Assembly: GCA_050084985.1 (NCBI GenBank)
Contig: JBITNC010000001.1
Span: 26,164,001 to 26,228,000 of the forward strand
Direction: 5' to 3'
Source: Nageia nagi
Lineage: Eukaryota; Pinophyta
DNA length: 64,000 bases
This document shows, piece by piece, positions 35,137 to 46,924 of this stretch (positions are counted from its first letter, which is position 1; each line of letters opens with the position of its first letter). The position numbers and the translations under genes are program-made. The notes beneath the pieces are model-generated. The model was not told the DNA's origin and made no database searches. It saw nothing but the letters and a program-made list of their open reading frames with translations.

Positions 35137-36309
35137 AAGATTGAAACTTCAATTTACAGATGCAAGATTTGTGATTAATTTGGATATTACCAAACTACTG
35201 AAGAGGGAAATAAAATTTAAAATGGAATATGAAAGAGAACATGGATGTAACTAATTATGTATGAAAACTTACCAATATAATGTGGAATTTATAAGAGTTA
35301 TGAGTACTATGCAAAGGATTTCCTAAAAAAGAAGAAGAGGGATGAAGAAGGAGAGAAAAAAATAAAGAAAAGGAAACTCAAAGCAACTAGGAGGATCAAG
35401 GGTGGAGATTTTCCAAAAAAAAAACCATGGAAAAATAGGAAGAACATAGGAAAAAATTGCATCGAATATACAAATAAAATAGATAGACAAAGGAAAGTAG
35501 AAAAACCAATAATTTAAAAAAAAATAGCAACAACCAACCCCTACACAATTTTAGAAATATTAGAAGGGAAAAAAAAGAAGCAATAGACTATCAATCAAAC
35601 TTTTCAAAAAATAAGACAACATACATGGAGGTGGTAAAGGTAGCAAAAGGTGGAGAAGTGATTTGAATTGGATCATGTCAGGTTAATATTTGTAGGAGAA
35701 ATACTCATCCTAGAGGTATTTGTGCTTGGAGATTTATCAAAGAATGAAATTTGGAGGTGACTAGTGATAAAAACCACACTACTAACCATGTGAAATCTAC
35801 TATTTTTAGTCCACCAGTAGCATGCATTTTGATGAATCAATAGTGGAATTTGAAGGGGCATCGATATTCCAAGTAGTTGAGTAATTTAGAATCATCAAAT
35901 GACATCTTGGAGATATTTTCAAGCCTATTTAAGGATGTGTTACTCACTTGATTCTACAATCTTAGCTTAAAGAGTTTTGAGGGTTTGGGATTGTAAATAT
36001 TTTAAGGAAGACCAAGAGTCATTCCATAATTTTTGTAATTCTAAAGTTGTTCTTCTTGCTATAGGAGATTGCGGTAGTATTTTAGGAGATGGTATTGCTA
36101 TTATTTTTATGGTATTTCTCTATATGCCTGTAATTTTGTAATATCCATAGACAATGAAAAGAGAAGGCTCCAATTCCATACTAGATTACTCCAAATTGGG
36201 TGAACCAGGGTAAATTATTATGTTGATCTTATTGTGTGTGATTGAAATTGTTAATTTTTAGTTTTTCATTATGCAATTTTGAATTTATATGCAATTGGAT
36301 GGGTATCAT
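35137..36309. other. Purine-rich stretch and probable left part of a gypsy LTR
   Basis: 35300-35600 is strongly purine-rich (AAGAAGAAGAGG-type) with no stable frame. About 35900-36309 resembles a gypsy LTR interior ('tttctctatatgcctgtaattttgtaatatcc...caatgaaaagagaagg'). It is cut at 36309 by the insertion of the next element and resumes at 45560, where it runs to a primer-binding site at 45640. The left LTR end was not found. Confidence 0.4.
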
Positions 36310-36982
36310 TGTAGACACCTAAAAATGAATTATTATTTATTAAATAATTCATTTTAGATCCTTAATGATGTACTATGTAAAAAGGGATAAAATAATATCC
36401 AAAGTCATGTAATTCATGAATGGACCATTATATCATGACCTAGGGGTCAAATCATGTGATAGAAGTGTTCCTATATAAAGACATTAAAGGCAACCAAAGT
36501 AAGGGGAGAGGGTTATTAGAAGATCATCCCTAAAGGAGTTCAAGGCTATAGGAAACTACAAAAGCCATGATAATATTGAAGATAAATGTAAAGAAAACAA
36601 GGAGGAAGACCTAAGGGACACCTTTGCGAATATCATATTTGTATCATTTTTGAATCTTATTACATATTTGTTATCTAATGAATACTTCATTTTAGTGTCT
36701 TCATATCTTTTATCATAGTAGCAATATTACATCTTTTAGGCCATTAGCAACATATCTCATTTAGGCTATTAACAGTGTGGTAATGAATGAATGAATATTT
36801 TTCATTTGGTGTATGATCTCATCAATTAATCAAACATGTGATTGGGATAAAATAGATATGTATTCCTATTAATCATTATTTCCATATGTGTGTGTGTTTG
36901 TGTGTGTGTCAATAAAATAAATTAGTCCAAATAGTGCATTAATTAATCCCCTTTATTATTTATGCATTATTTTGGGTCTACA
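36310..36982 (+). repeat. 5' LTR of the gag-only element (673 bp)
   Basis: Starts TGTAGACACC and ends GGGTCTACA. It contains a short interrupted GT run at 36886-36910, a sequence 'tcctatataaagacattaaagg' (TATA box candidate TATATAA near 36472) and a tetranucleotide run 'aatgaatgaatgaat' at 36782-36797. Confidence 0.92.
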
Positions 36983-37000
36983 TTTTGGTGAACCTAATAT
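36983..37000 (+). other. Putative primer-binding site
   Basis: TTTTGGTGAACCTAAT follows the LTR directly. Its position and the TTTTGGTGA start are those of the primer-binding region of many plant Tat-type elements, but decay prevents naming the tRNA. Confidence 0.45.
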
Positions 37001-37059
37001 TCTTACACACTTAGGTCTTCATCGAGGACTATTTTCATTATTATTCATTCCTTTAGATG

Positions 37060-39363
37060 AAGCTCTTTGAAAAGTAGCCAAAGAGAATGATAAAATAAGG
37101 GTTTTCTCTACCTATGTTCCAAAAATAGACCTTAATACAATAAACCCTAAAGTATCTAGGGCAAAATTCCACTTTAGTGAGCTTAGGAGAAGTGTTTAGC
37201 ATAATCTTGAGTTACTTATCCAAGAAGCCCTTATTGATGCTCATAGTGACACTAAATCCTCACATTATAGCAAGAAAATAGATATTATTGGTGAAACTCC
37301 TTAGAGATATGCTACCATTGACCCTTCCAAATTTGAGAACATGGCAACTCAATTTAACTCTTCTAATAGTGAGGATGAAGGTCTATTCAAGAAGTGTTAT
37401 CTAATAGGAAAAAAATGGAATATTATCTTACAAATAATGCTCCTCTTATGATTAATATTTTGACTAACTATGAATTAATTGAAGAGCATTCTATTGTAGA
37501 TTTAGAAGATAGCCTGTTTTATTATGAAATTGCAATAATATTGAAATGGAAGGTATCTAATCACAAAGAGGATGACACTAGCGATGTGCCAAACTATCGC
37601 CATGAAGCTAATGGCATGAACATAGAGGATGCAAGCTTTGCTCTTGAGTTAAATGAAAATGGCATGCAACCTCTTGACAAAAATCATGATGAGTAAAATG
37701 CTAAGGGTGATGCTCAAGATGAAGATGATGAAGATTATAGCTACCTCATCCTCAAGCATGATAACTTTAAAAAAGATACAAGTTCTAAAGATAAGAATAT
37801 TATGCCAGAAGAAGATCCTAAAACTCTTATAAACCAATAGATTGATAAAATGATTAATGAAACTTACAAATTACAACCTAATTGTAAATTAGAAGAACAT
37901 AACATCAAAACTAGTATCCTTATTAAAGTTTAAGATACTGCTAATTGGTACAAATAACCCCCATGAAAATAGTTAGAAATCCTAGCTGAAATATTGGATA
38001 AACTAGAGCATGAAAGGGTTAATCGAATAGGTCCATTTTTTTTCTTAAAGGAGGATGAACTTAAAAATACACAAAATCACCCTCAAACCCCTCCACCATC
38101 CCCAAAAATTAACTTAATTAATCAAAAAAATATTTTATCCTAAACTACTTTAGTGGATGATGATTATTTCGTATCTTGTGTAAAGCAGCCTTTAATTGAT
38201 ATAATTCTTGTTAAGGTCCTTACTGGGAAAAAGAGTACTAGATTTACTAATTTTTATGGTTTACAACATCTTAAGATGCATGTTAGAAAATTCCAAGAAG
38301 AAGCTATAGAATATATGGATGATCCAGATTTGTTAGCTAAATTATTTTTTCATAGTTTAAAAGATGATGCACTAAATTGGTATTTTCAACTTCTTGAGAA
38401 ACGTGTTGATAAATATGAGGATTTGATTCATTTATTTTTACAAAATGTTCAATACAATATTACTAAGAAGGTCTATTTCAAGGATTTGTGAAAAATTAAA
38501 CAATTTCCCAACCATTATGTTTATGATTTTGTCAAAGTTTGGAAATGAATGGCTAACAAGATCACTATGCCTGAAAATGATTTGAAAGATGCTTTTGTCA
38601 ATGCTTTACTACCTATATATAGATTATTTGTTACCTCTAACCATGATATGAAATTAGGATACATGATATACATTATCATAAAAAAGGATCCATGTATCAA
38701 TAAACTATATACCATGAGGACCAATGAAAATACTCAAAATCAGAAACTAATTACTGAGAATACCAATAGATATGAAGTAAATAATGTTTCTCATAAATGC
38801 AAAATCAACCCTAAACTTAGGTGATAATTCACACCTTTTATTGATAATGTTGATAATATTATTAATGTCCTATTCAAAGAAGAGTTTATCAAGTTGCCTC
38901 CTATTGTTGAATCCAAATTCCCTAATGGTGTGCCTAAGTATTTTTGATATGAAGAATTTTGTAATTATCATAAGGTACATGGGCATCTAACTCACAATTA
39001 TAGGAATCTCAAGCATATCATACTAGATTTCATTGACAAAGGAGATATCAATATGGATGCTAAACCTACTAAACAAATTGGACTTGTACATCCTGACAAT
39101 GAATAGCTAGGGGTCTTTACTAATCCTCTACCTTCTTCACAACTAAGAGATTGCATTGGTATGGTAAATATTTCTAATGAGTTGCATCATTATTTTACTC
39201 ACAATCATGGATACAAGCATGTATCCCCAAACAAGATCAACAATGGAGCTAAAATGAATTCCACTATTGGCATCCATCATTATTTGCATGGTACCAATGG
39301 TGTGGAATATTGTAAAACAAAGGTGCCTCTTTTCATCACTGCTTCTACAAAGTGTATCTAGGT
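37060..39363 (+). pseudogene. gag of the gag-only element
   Basis: Several open segments (37394-37696, 38153-38491, 38549-38824, 39161-39361) form one decayed gag. The retrotransposon gag domain is clear at 38153-38620: FYGLQHLKMHVRKFQEEAIE, then HSLKDDALNWYFQLLE, the hallmark LKD-AL-WY box, and DLIHLFLQNV. A zinc-knuckle-like tail at about 38935-39045 reads EEFCNYHKVHGHLTHNYRNL, with the third metal ligand changed to N. Stops separate the segments. No protease follows. Confidence 0.85.
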
Positions 39364-40019
39364 GGAAAATTCTCCCTAGGTACGCAAAGTAATTGCTTAA
39401 ATTTCTTTATTTTTGTGTATTTTGTATACTAGTTACATAGGATATTTTCTATGTTTTTATTTTTAAATAATTATTTGTATGTGCTAGGGGTATTTCCTAC
39501 CGTGTTTGTGTGTATTGTTGAATTTTTCTTTTGTTCCCCTACCTAGGTTAGTTTTGGATATGCTACCAGTGACATTCAAACCCTGTTCCACACTACTAAT
39601 GGTATACATTTCTTGGGATAGAGTTTTCAACAATAGTATATCTTACATCATGAAATATTTTTATGTACATTAGATTGGTCATAGGCTAGTTGTCTTGTCA
39701 TCTATTAGAAAAAACACAAGCATTTTCATTTAGGTCCCTTTTGGTGCCTTTAAACCTTGTTCAATTCCATTAGGTTAATTATTAAAATTATTAGTTATAT
39801 TGTATGTGTGTTTTATTATGATTGATTATTTTTGTTATCTCTAATAATTTGTAAATATTAAGTTTGTTTTTTTTAGTGAATTTTAGGTTATATTTCATTA
39901 TAGGTTACCAAATTCATGCGTTGATAGTTCTTCATAAAAATAGATAGAACATTCACATGCATAATAAACAAAACATTTCATATGCATAAATTATAAGTAT
40001 ATCTTAAAAAAGTACATAG
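39364..40019. other. Non-coding spacer after gag
   Basis: Where protease and RT would start in a full element there is AT-rich sequence with no pol motif on either strand. The spacer ends where the antisense PMD remnant begins. Confidence 0.55.
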
Positions 40020-42110
40020 TATACAACAATGGACCTCATGCCCTACAACTCACTAGGGGTGGACACTACCACCACTACTAGTAGTATCTGTGGTCCTATA
40101 CCTAACCCACTTGCTACTGCAACTGGCCCCTATAGCTATGGTATCTCTAGAAATGCCACTCGTAGTCACATCATGGCTCTCTAATAAAGTCTTTGCTCGA
40201 GCATATTTCACTTTTAGCATTGTAATCTCATGCTCCTTGGCCTTAATCTTGTCTACTTGACTATGAATATATGCACACTACTATTCCAATGGGGGCATAC
40301 TCATCCTCTCCTACAGTCTCTTAATATACTGCTCCAAGGTCATAATATGGCATCCTTCTCCATAAGGGTGTCCTATAGTGTACTCAATTGGGCCTCCATG
40401 GACCTCAACCTCCAATCAAGTAATCTTGATATTTTTGCCTCTTATTGCAAACACAAACATGAATTAGTCACTTTGTAATCACAAAAATGTGAAAATCAAT
40501 AAAATACAAAGCTAGGCTAGAATGTTACCTAGTATAATAGTTGGAGAAATTGCAACTAGCATAGATACCCCTCTTGCTCCCTCTTCCTCCTATTTAGGGA
40601 TTTCATGGATAGGATTATTCACTTGATACATGTCATCCTCAGATAACCCCTCACTAGATACCTCCTCATCACTATCATCATCCTCATCCATCCCTATGTC
40701 ACCAGGATGAACTTTGATCCACCATTGCATAACCAAGGGCAACCTTAGGAGCCATAGAAACATGGGTGACATCATCCATAACCTAGGGCTCCTCCTAGTC
40801 TACCCTCCAAGCTAGCATAACATGTGACCTTGTAGGAAAATCCCTCTCTACCATGTATCTATGATAATATGGGGGCATAGGTGGGATCCCCTATTGAATT
40901 ATGAACTACCTCAAAACATGACTAGGGTGTAGGGCTCAATGACCTTTCTCCTAGTTTAGAGAAAGTAATGCTATTGAACATACACAAGATAATGAGCATC
41001 AGTATTCCAAACAAAGTATTGAAAGAAAACCCACACCAAGTCCTTTACTTGCAACCAATCTAGCTCCCTCCTTTATGCCTCTAGAGGTGCACATACCGAT
41101 AGCCACCTATACAAGAGGTCTAACAAAGTAGAGAAATATCCCCAAGATCCTCCTAAGCTCACTAAGGATCAATGGGTCATAAAAATGTAATATGCTCATA
41201 ATCCTATATCTATAATAGGTTACCATGAGCAATGGTAATAATAAACTTATCAATGCTAACAAATTTGTACAAGTCCCTATACAACTATGCCAATACTAAT
41301 GGAACCCATGAAAACTAGGTCCCATGCTCATAAATCAATTGTACCACCCAAACCAAGCCAAGGGAAAATATCAAACTACTCTTATTTGGTCAAAAATACA
41401 TGGCAATGATGGAAGCTATGTATAAGCTTAAATGATGCCTAGCTAGGGAAAACCTATAAACCTTTGCAAGTCGAGTAGCCTGATGCTCCTAATCATGGTC
41501 TACATCTCCTATCAACTAAAGGGCCTCCTACTCATATACATAATTATTAATAATCTCTCTCTAATGAATGAGGCTTCCCCTAATGGGAATGCCCCAAATG
41601 AGGTAAACATCTAGAAGGGTAACAGTCATTTCACTTAGGGGTAGGTGAAATGTATAACACTTAGGGTCCCACCACTCAACCAACATAGTGATAAGTGAAA
41701 GGTCTTATTGGATGTGATCGATAATGGCCAAATTGGCCAACCCACACCTATCCAAGATATCATCTATGTGGGTAATCTAGGTCCATCTTCGTGCTTTCTT
41801 AAGCATAGTGGTATTCAAAAGACCTCCGCAAATCAATACTTTATGCTCCTGCAAGGCAAAACATGGAGTAGGTAAATGCATGTGTGCAAAATGCATAATT
41901 GAAAATGAAAATTAAAAATAAAAATAAAATTACATAATGAAAAGAAAATGAAAAACTTACTATGTAATCATATGGAAAGGAGCGAAGATATTCTGCGATG
42001 TGTCCCCATCTACCTATGATCAGATGATTGATTCCCCTCCAACCATCATCCACCATGCCAAATAAGAGCCAGAATAAATAAAAAAAGGAGCTATGCAAGA
42101 TAAAAATTAT
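40020..42110 (-). pseudogene. Plant mobile domain (PMD, MAIN/MAIL-like) gene in antisense
   Basis: On the minus strand, with stops ignored, about 41800-41550 reads LDRCGLANLAIIDHIQ, then MLVEWWDPKCYTFHLPLSEM and TVTLLDVYLIWGIPIRGS. The match to the plant mobile domain is close (WRPETHTFHLP..E.TITL.DV..L.GLPI.G). It continues with RLAKVYRFSLA, YIASIIAMYF, then VLR-FIIQ-GIPPMPP and HRYMVERDFPTRSHVMLAWR at about 41050-40790. An acidic stretch (GMDEDDDSDEEVSSEGLSED) is at 40640-40710, and a coiled-coil-like tail (VDKIKAKEHEITMLKVKYAR) at about 40180-40260. Stops are frequent, so it is a pseudogene. PMD proteins are known both as host genes and as transposon cargo. Confidence 0.82.
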
Positions 42111-43689
42111 CCTATCAGACCTTTGGACAATGTTTACTCAAGAAAATAGTTAATCAATCAAAAATAAGTAGCACTTTATCACTTAGTTGACCATGAAGCT
42201 AGAGCATTGAATCAAGAAGTTGAAAAAGTTAAAATAATTTTTCATTTTCTAAATTTGCTTATATGAGTTGACTTTTAACCTAAAAATTTAGGGCATCATT
42301 ATTTTGGTCTTAAACTACATAAAATCATTATTTTGTATGGCTAAAATTCTTGAAAATATTTTAAATGCCTAACATCTCTTTTTGCAAGCATAAAATGGCT
42401 ATTTTCATGCTGCCAGCAGCATCCATTTTTATAAGATATGTGTGCATTAAATTGGAAATGGCTTAAAATGATAAGTAAAATTAAATTGATGGCCTACCTC
42501 TCCTCCTACACCATATGCATTTTTAATTAAATTTGTATTAAATTTAGGCTTCTAGCGGCATAAAATTGGAAGAAATTAGCAAAATTTAAAGTGCGATTTT
42601 TCAATTATGGCTATTTGCAATTTTTTGGAATGATGAATGACACTTGAATATCATTGTATGGCATCAAATTGTATTATGAATATCCAGTTTTATTTATGTA
42701 GTACATTAGAATTTTACATTTCAAAATCATAATTAATAATGAATGTAGGTATAGCTAAAATTCATATCTCATTATTAGTTAAAGGTGCCATTTGATGGGA
42801 GGGATCATTCATTCTTTTGGACAATGCTAGAGGTGTGGAAAAGGATAAATTGGACATACTTTTAGATAATTTCTTCCATTATACCTATCTTAGAATTTTA
42901 TAAAATTATTACTTGAATATCATATGCATTAGAATGATGAATTTTGGATATTAAAAAAACTTGCTATCTTGAACATATTCCTAAAATTATTATGGAAAAT
43001 TCTCAATTATACCCTATTGCTAGATGATATTGAAATGATAAAAATGCATGATTGTTACATTATTTCTAAAGTTATACAGAAAATTGACAATCCTATGTTG
43101 CCAATAGCCTAAAATTGCTACAAATTTCCTCTACTTGGGGCATATCAATATTCCATCACATTTTGAAGTTTTTCTTTAATTTATCTATAGAAATGATATC
43201 TTTTCAAGGCAATTATAGTTTTGTTGAAAACAAGGTCAAAAAATTTGGCACATATCATGCTATCAATGGTGTGTTTTTTCTTTAAAAACTTATGTAGATT
43301 GAGATCCAAGACCATTAAATTATTTAATATTAGGTATATTTTCATATATTGCAACTGTGCTTTATTGATAATTATATGAATGAATGATTTGAGGCATAAT
43401 TCCTTCAAGTAATAACAATTATTTTTCATAGACATGATCTTCCATGAGAAAATATTGGATTTATTGTAGAACTACACTAGCATGAGTCACTCAAAAAGCA
43501 TCTATAGGCTATGACTTATTCAACATAGTAGCCTATACACAAAATATATGAAATTCAAACAAAACAAATGTCATCCATGGACTAAGAATTGATCCCAATC
43601 ATAGTCCATGTATCACATTATACAACCCTATGAGTTGCATTAACCATAGCAAAACCATATCAATATTATATTTATTTCATCCTTGCTAC
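42111..43689. other. Non-coding part of the gag-only element
   Basis: Sequence between the PMD remnant and the tandem array. No pol domain or frame longer than about 84 codons with any signature. The frame 43181-43435 (minus) shows no family motif. Confidence 0.5.
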
Positions 43690-44425
43690 ATAGGATAATA
43701 TTTTTAGGTCATAGACATAAATATATGATTTTCAATGGCCAATGACACGGCTACTAAGAGTTCACTCACTTAAAAGTAAATTCGATGATGCAACTGTAAG
43801 AAAGATTTTGACATTCCCTCATCTCTAATGGAAGATAGAACTTACTATGTATCCATATGGTTTTTCCTTTGAACCATATGAATCATAATATCCTTGGGTC
43901 ATAGATATAAAATGTATGACTACCAATTTTTAATGATATAGCTAGTGAGAGTTCACTCACTTAAAAGTAAACTAGAGATGTAGTCATAAGCAAGATGTTG
44001 ATATTGGCTCATGTCCAATGGAAGATGCAAATTATTGTGTATCCACATGGTTTTTTATTTAAACCATACAAAGTATAATTTCTTCAGGTCATATACATAA
44101 AACATATGATTATCGATGGTCAACGACATGGTTCATGAGAGTTCACTCACTTAAAAGTGAACCAACAATGCAACCATAAGCAAGATGTTGATATTGGCAC
44201 ATCTCTAATGAATGATACAATCTATTATGTATCCACATGATTTTTGCTTTAAACCATACAAATCATAATGTCTTCAAGTCATAGACATAATGCCATTGAT
44301 ACGGATAATGAGAGTTCACTCACTTAAAAGATAAACCAGCAATGCAATTGTAAGTAGATTGTTGATATTGACTCATCATCAATGGATGATGTAGCTCATT
44401 GTGCATCCACATTATTTTCATGTAT
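43690..44425 (+). repeat. ~190-bp tandem repeat array inside the element
   Basis: The block GAGTTCACTCACTTAAAAG recurs at 43758, 43949, 44139 and 44312 (spacings 191, 190 and 173). Each is followed by 'gtaa(g)ca(a)gat(t/g)ttGA(C/T)ATT', 'atgtatcca(c/t)atg(g/a)tttt' and 'tcaggTCATAgacata'. There are close to four units, each diverged by point changes, lying between the PMD remnant and the 3' LTR. Confidence 0.88.
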
Positions 44426-44813
44426 GGTATTGCTAGTAGTTCATTACAAGTATTTACATTCAAAATAACAAATAAAAATACACATGATCTTACACCATCA
44501 AAGATGTACTCACTGTTTCACTATCTTCTATCTCCAACATTAGATATGGAATCATATAGCTACCTAATAGCACAATCATTTACACACATAAAAACATCAT
44601 AACTCCTAGAGAGACACACTTGTTTAGATTTTTTCCTTGTTGCACCATTAAAGGATATTTTATGGGGCATCCAATCCAAAAGGGGGCAACAAAGGATCCT
44701 CATTTTCATCATCAACAACAAATGGTAGTGCAACAAAGAGTTCAAAATTCCTGAAATTTTTCTTCTATACTTCTTATTTGGACATGTAATTTCATTGATT
44801 CAATCACACCTCC
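44426..44813. other. Short spacer before the PPT, no gene seen
   Basis: Non-coding sequence between the tandem array and the PPT. Frames at 44399-44602 and 44560-44745 overlap on opposite strands and neither has a recognisable motif. Confidence 0.45.
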
Positions 44814-44827
44814 AAAGAAGGTGGAAA
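44814..44827 (+). other. Polypurine tract of the gag-only element
   Basis: AAAGAAGGTGGAAA is immediately followed by TGTATATGCC, the start of the 3' LTR. One T interrupts the purines. Confidence 0.65.
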
Positions 44828-45403
44828 TGTATATGCCTAAAAATGAATTATTATTTATTAAATAATTTATTTTAGAGCCTCAATGATGTATTATGTAAAA
44901 ATAGGTAAAACAATACCTAAATTCATGTAATTCATGAATGGACCATTGTATCATGACCAAGGGGTCAAATATTGTGATAGAAGTGTTGCTATATAAATAC
45001 ATTAAAGGAAACAAAAGAAATGGTGGAGAGTTATAAAAATATCATCCCTAAAGGAGATCAAGGATATAGGAAACTACAGAAGCCATGATAAGACCAAAGA
45101 TAAATGTAAAGAGAACAAGGGGGAATACCTATGGGAGACCTTAGTGAATATCATATCTATATCATTTTTTAATATTATTACATATTCATTATCTAATGAA
45201 TACTTCATTCAAGTGGCTTCATATCTTTTTTCATAGTTACAATTTTACCTCTTTCAAGCCATTAGCAGCATATCTCATTTAGGCCATTAATGGCATGCTA
45301 ATGAATGAATGAATATTTTCATTTGGTGTATGATCTCATTAATTAATCGAACATATGATTGGGATAAAATATACATGTATTCCTATTAATAATTATTATC
45401 ATA

Positions 45404-45439
<36 letters not shown>

Positions 45440-45554
45440 GTGTGTGTGTGTGTGGTGTGTGTGTGTGTGTGTGTGTGTGGTGAATAAAACAAAGTAGTCC
45501 AAATAGTGCATTAATTAATTCCCTTTATTATTTATACATTATTTTGGGTCTACA
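44828..45554 (+). repeat. 3' LTR of the gag-only element (727 bp)
   Basis: Starts TGTATATGCC and ends GGGTCTACA, collinear with the 5' LTR. The extra length comes mainly from a (GT)n microsatellite at 45404-45480, which is short in the 5' LTR. Confidence 0.92.
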
Positions 45555-45637
45555 ATCATAATGGTGAATATTTTTTATTTGAATATGTAAATGAGGATCT
45601 GAGTACACTATAAGCATTTATTAATGATTATAAATCA
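45555..45637 (+). repeat. Right end of an interrupted gypsy LTR
   Basis: After the ATCAT duplication, about 80 bases end in AAATCA, two bases before a primer-binding site at 45640. This is the continuation of the LTR cut at 36309. The element at 36310-45554 therefore landed inside the 5' LTR of an older gypsy element whose gag follows. Confidence 0.6.
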
Positions 45638-45639
45638 TG

Positions 45640-45651
45640 TGGTATCATAGC
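45640..45651 (+). other. Primer-binding site of the older gypsy element
   Basis: TGGTATCATAGC differs by one base from the plant initiator Met tRNA primer site TGGTATCAGAGC. It lies upstream of and in the same orientation as the gag at 45785. Confidence 0.7.
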
Positions 45652-45784
45652 TTGTGTGTGTAAAATTTGGGGCCAAAATTTTGGGGATTTTAGGCTTCCA
45701 ACAATGTGATTTTTAATGTTTGAGAGGAGATCTCAAAACCCATAATTGATTCCAAAGGATCTCAAGACTAGTTGAAGGTACATA

Positions 45785-46905
45785 GTGATAGAAACAGATG
45801 ATTTGGAGGAGCAACAATCTATTTTTCATACCATGATGAATGTCAATTTTGAAAGGATAATTTTGGCAATGGAGAGTTATTTGACTAGGTTGGTTGCATT
45901 TTTGGCTACTGGAGCAAATGAAAATATCAATAAAAGATATAAAAATAAAATTAGAGGACCTAATTCATCATCTTCATCAAATCGAGTTCCATCCAAGGTG
46001 AGGCCGAAGTGGACATTCCTACTTTTTTTAGAAAGGTTGATGTAGACAAGTTGAATAATTAGTTGATATTGATAAAATCTCTTTTGTTAAATTAAATATG
46101 GGTGGGCATGCTTTAGTTTGGTGGAAAATTCATGTAGAAACTATTAGACATGAAAAATTATCAGAAATATCTTCTTGGAATGAATTTAAGAATTTGTTAA
46201 GAGACTAATTTTATTTGTTGATACATCATAATAAATAATTAATAAAATGGTAATTTTTTAAACAACAAAAAGGGCAATCGATTCAAGAATACACTACAAA
46301 TTTTAGGAAACAAACTACTTTGCTTGGGGTTTCACTAAAAGATTTTAAAACTTTAATGAAGTACAATGGAGGTCTACATACTCATTTGCAAAATACTATC
46401 ATGTTGTTTAATTCTACTAATTTTGATCAAGTGTGAGTGCAAGTATAATACTTATAGGAGGATGGCAAAGCAAGGAGACAATATGATGAATCCAAGAAGG
46501 ATTCTAATTCAAGGGGATCACAACATAAAGGTAAATCTCAAGATAAAGTGTGAGTGCAAGTGCAATACTTATAGGAGGATGGCAAAGCAAGGATACAATA
46601 TGATGAATCCAAGAAGGATTCTAATTCAAGGGGATCATAAGATAAAGGTAAATCTCAAGATAAAGGAAAAGGTAAGAAAGAAACTAAGATCACTAATACT
46701 TTGAAAAAGAAAGAAGATGATAATAGGAACTGTATTCATTTTAATATATATTTTTATGTTGATGATAAATATTGGAAAATTCATCTGAAATTACATCCAT
46801 ATAAGAAAAAGAATAAGGAGAAAACTAATGCTATGATAGAAAAATGTGAATATATTGATGATAGTTTAGATGTTGATGAAAAATTGAATTGTTCATCCAT
46901 TTGAA
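45785..46905 (+). pseudogene. Ty3/gypsy gag (chromovirus-like), truncated
   Basis: Opens near 45785 (MIETDDLEEQQSIFHTMMNV). The gag core reads LNMGGHALVWWKIHVETIRH, WNEFKNLLRD, and, after a stop, QSIQEYTTNFRKQTTLLGVS and LMKYNGGLHTHLQNTI. A basic region is doubled by a 117-bp tandem duplication (46431-46664). A zinc-knuckle relic follows (NCIHFNIYFYVDDKYWKIHL, cysteines partly lost) at 46725-46790. It stops near 46905 where LINE sequence begins, so protease and pol are missing. Confidence 0.82.
46431..46664 (+). repeat. 117-bp in-frame tandem duplication in gag
   Basis: GTGTGAGTGCAAGT starts at 46431 and again at 46548. The two units differ at only a handful of bases. 117 is a multiple of three, so the duplication keeps the reading frame of the basic, nucleic-acid-binding part of gag. 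Confidence 0.92.
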
Positions 46906-46924
46906 TTCAACACCATACTACACC

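Larger units (their letters stand above)
36310..45554 (+). mobile_element. Complete gag-only LTR retrotransposon with antisense PMD reading frame
   Basis: A 9.25-kb element with LTRs at 36310-36982 and 44828-45554 and a perfect 5-bp duplication, ATCAT (36305-36309 and 45555-45559). The interior holds gag on the + strand (37060-39360). No protease, RT, RNase H or integrase could be found. On the opposite strand is a plant-mobile-domain-like sequence (40020-42110), then a tandem repeat array (about 43690-44425) and a PPT. The gag has the Tat-style zinc-knuckle-like tail. The element is therefore non-autonomous, of the gag-bearing (TR-GAG) kind, and would need pol in trans. Confidence 0.9.

Noticed and set aside
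38521-38724. Minus-strand frame inside gag of the gag-only element
   Set aside because: Direct shadow of the gag reading frame on the other strand.
43690-44425. Tandem array considered as a CRISPR-like array
   Set aside because: Units are about 190 bp and diverged along their whole length, without short constant repeats and unique spacers. The context is a plant retrotransposon.
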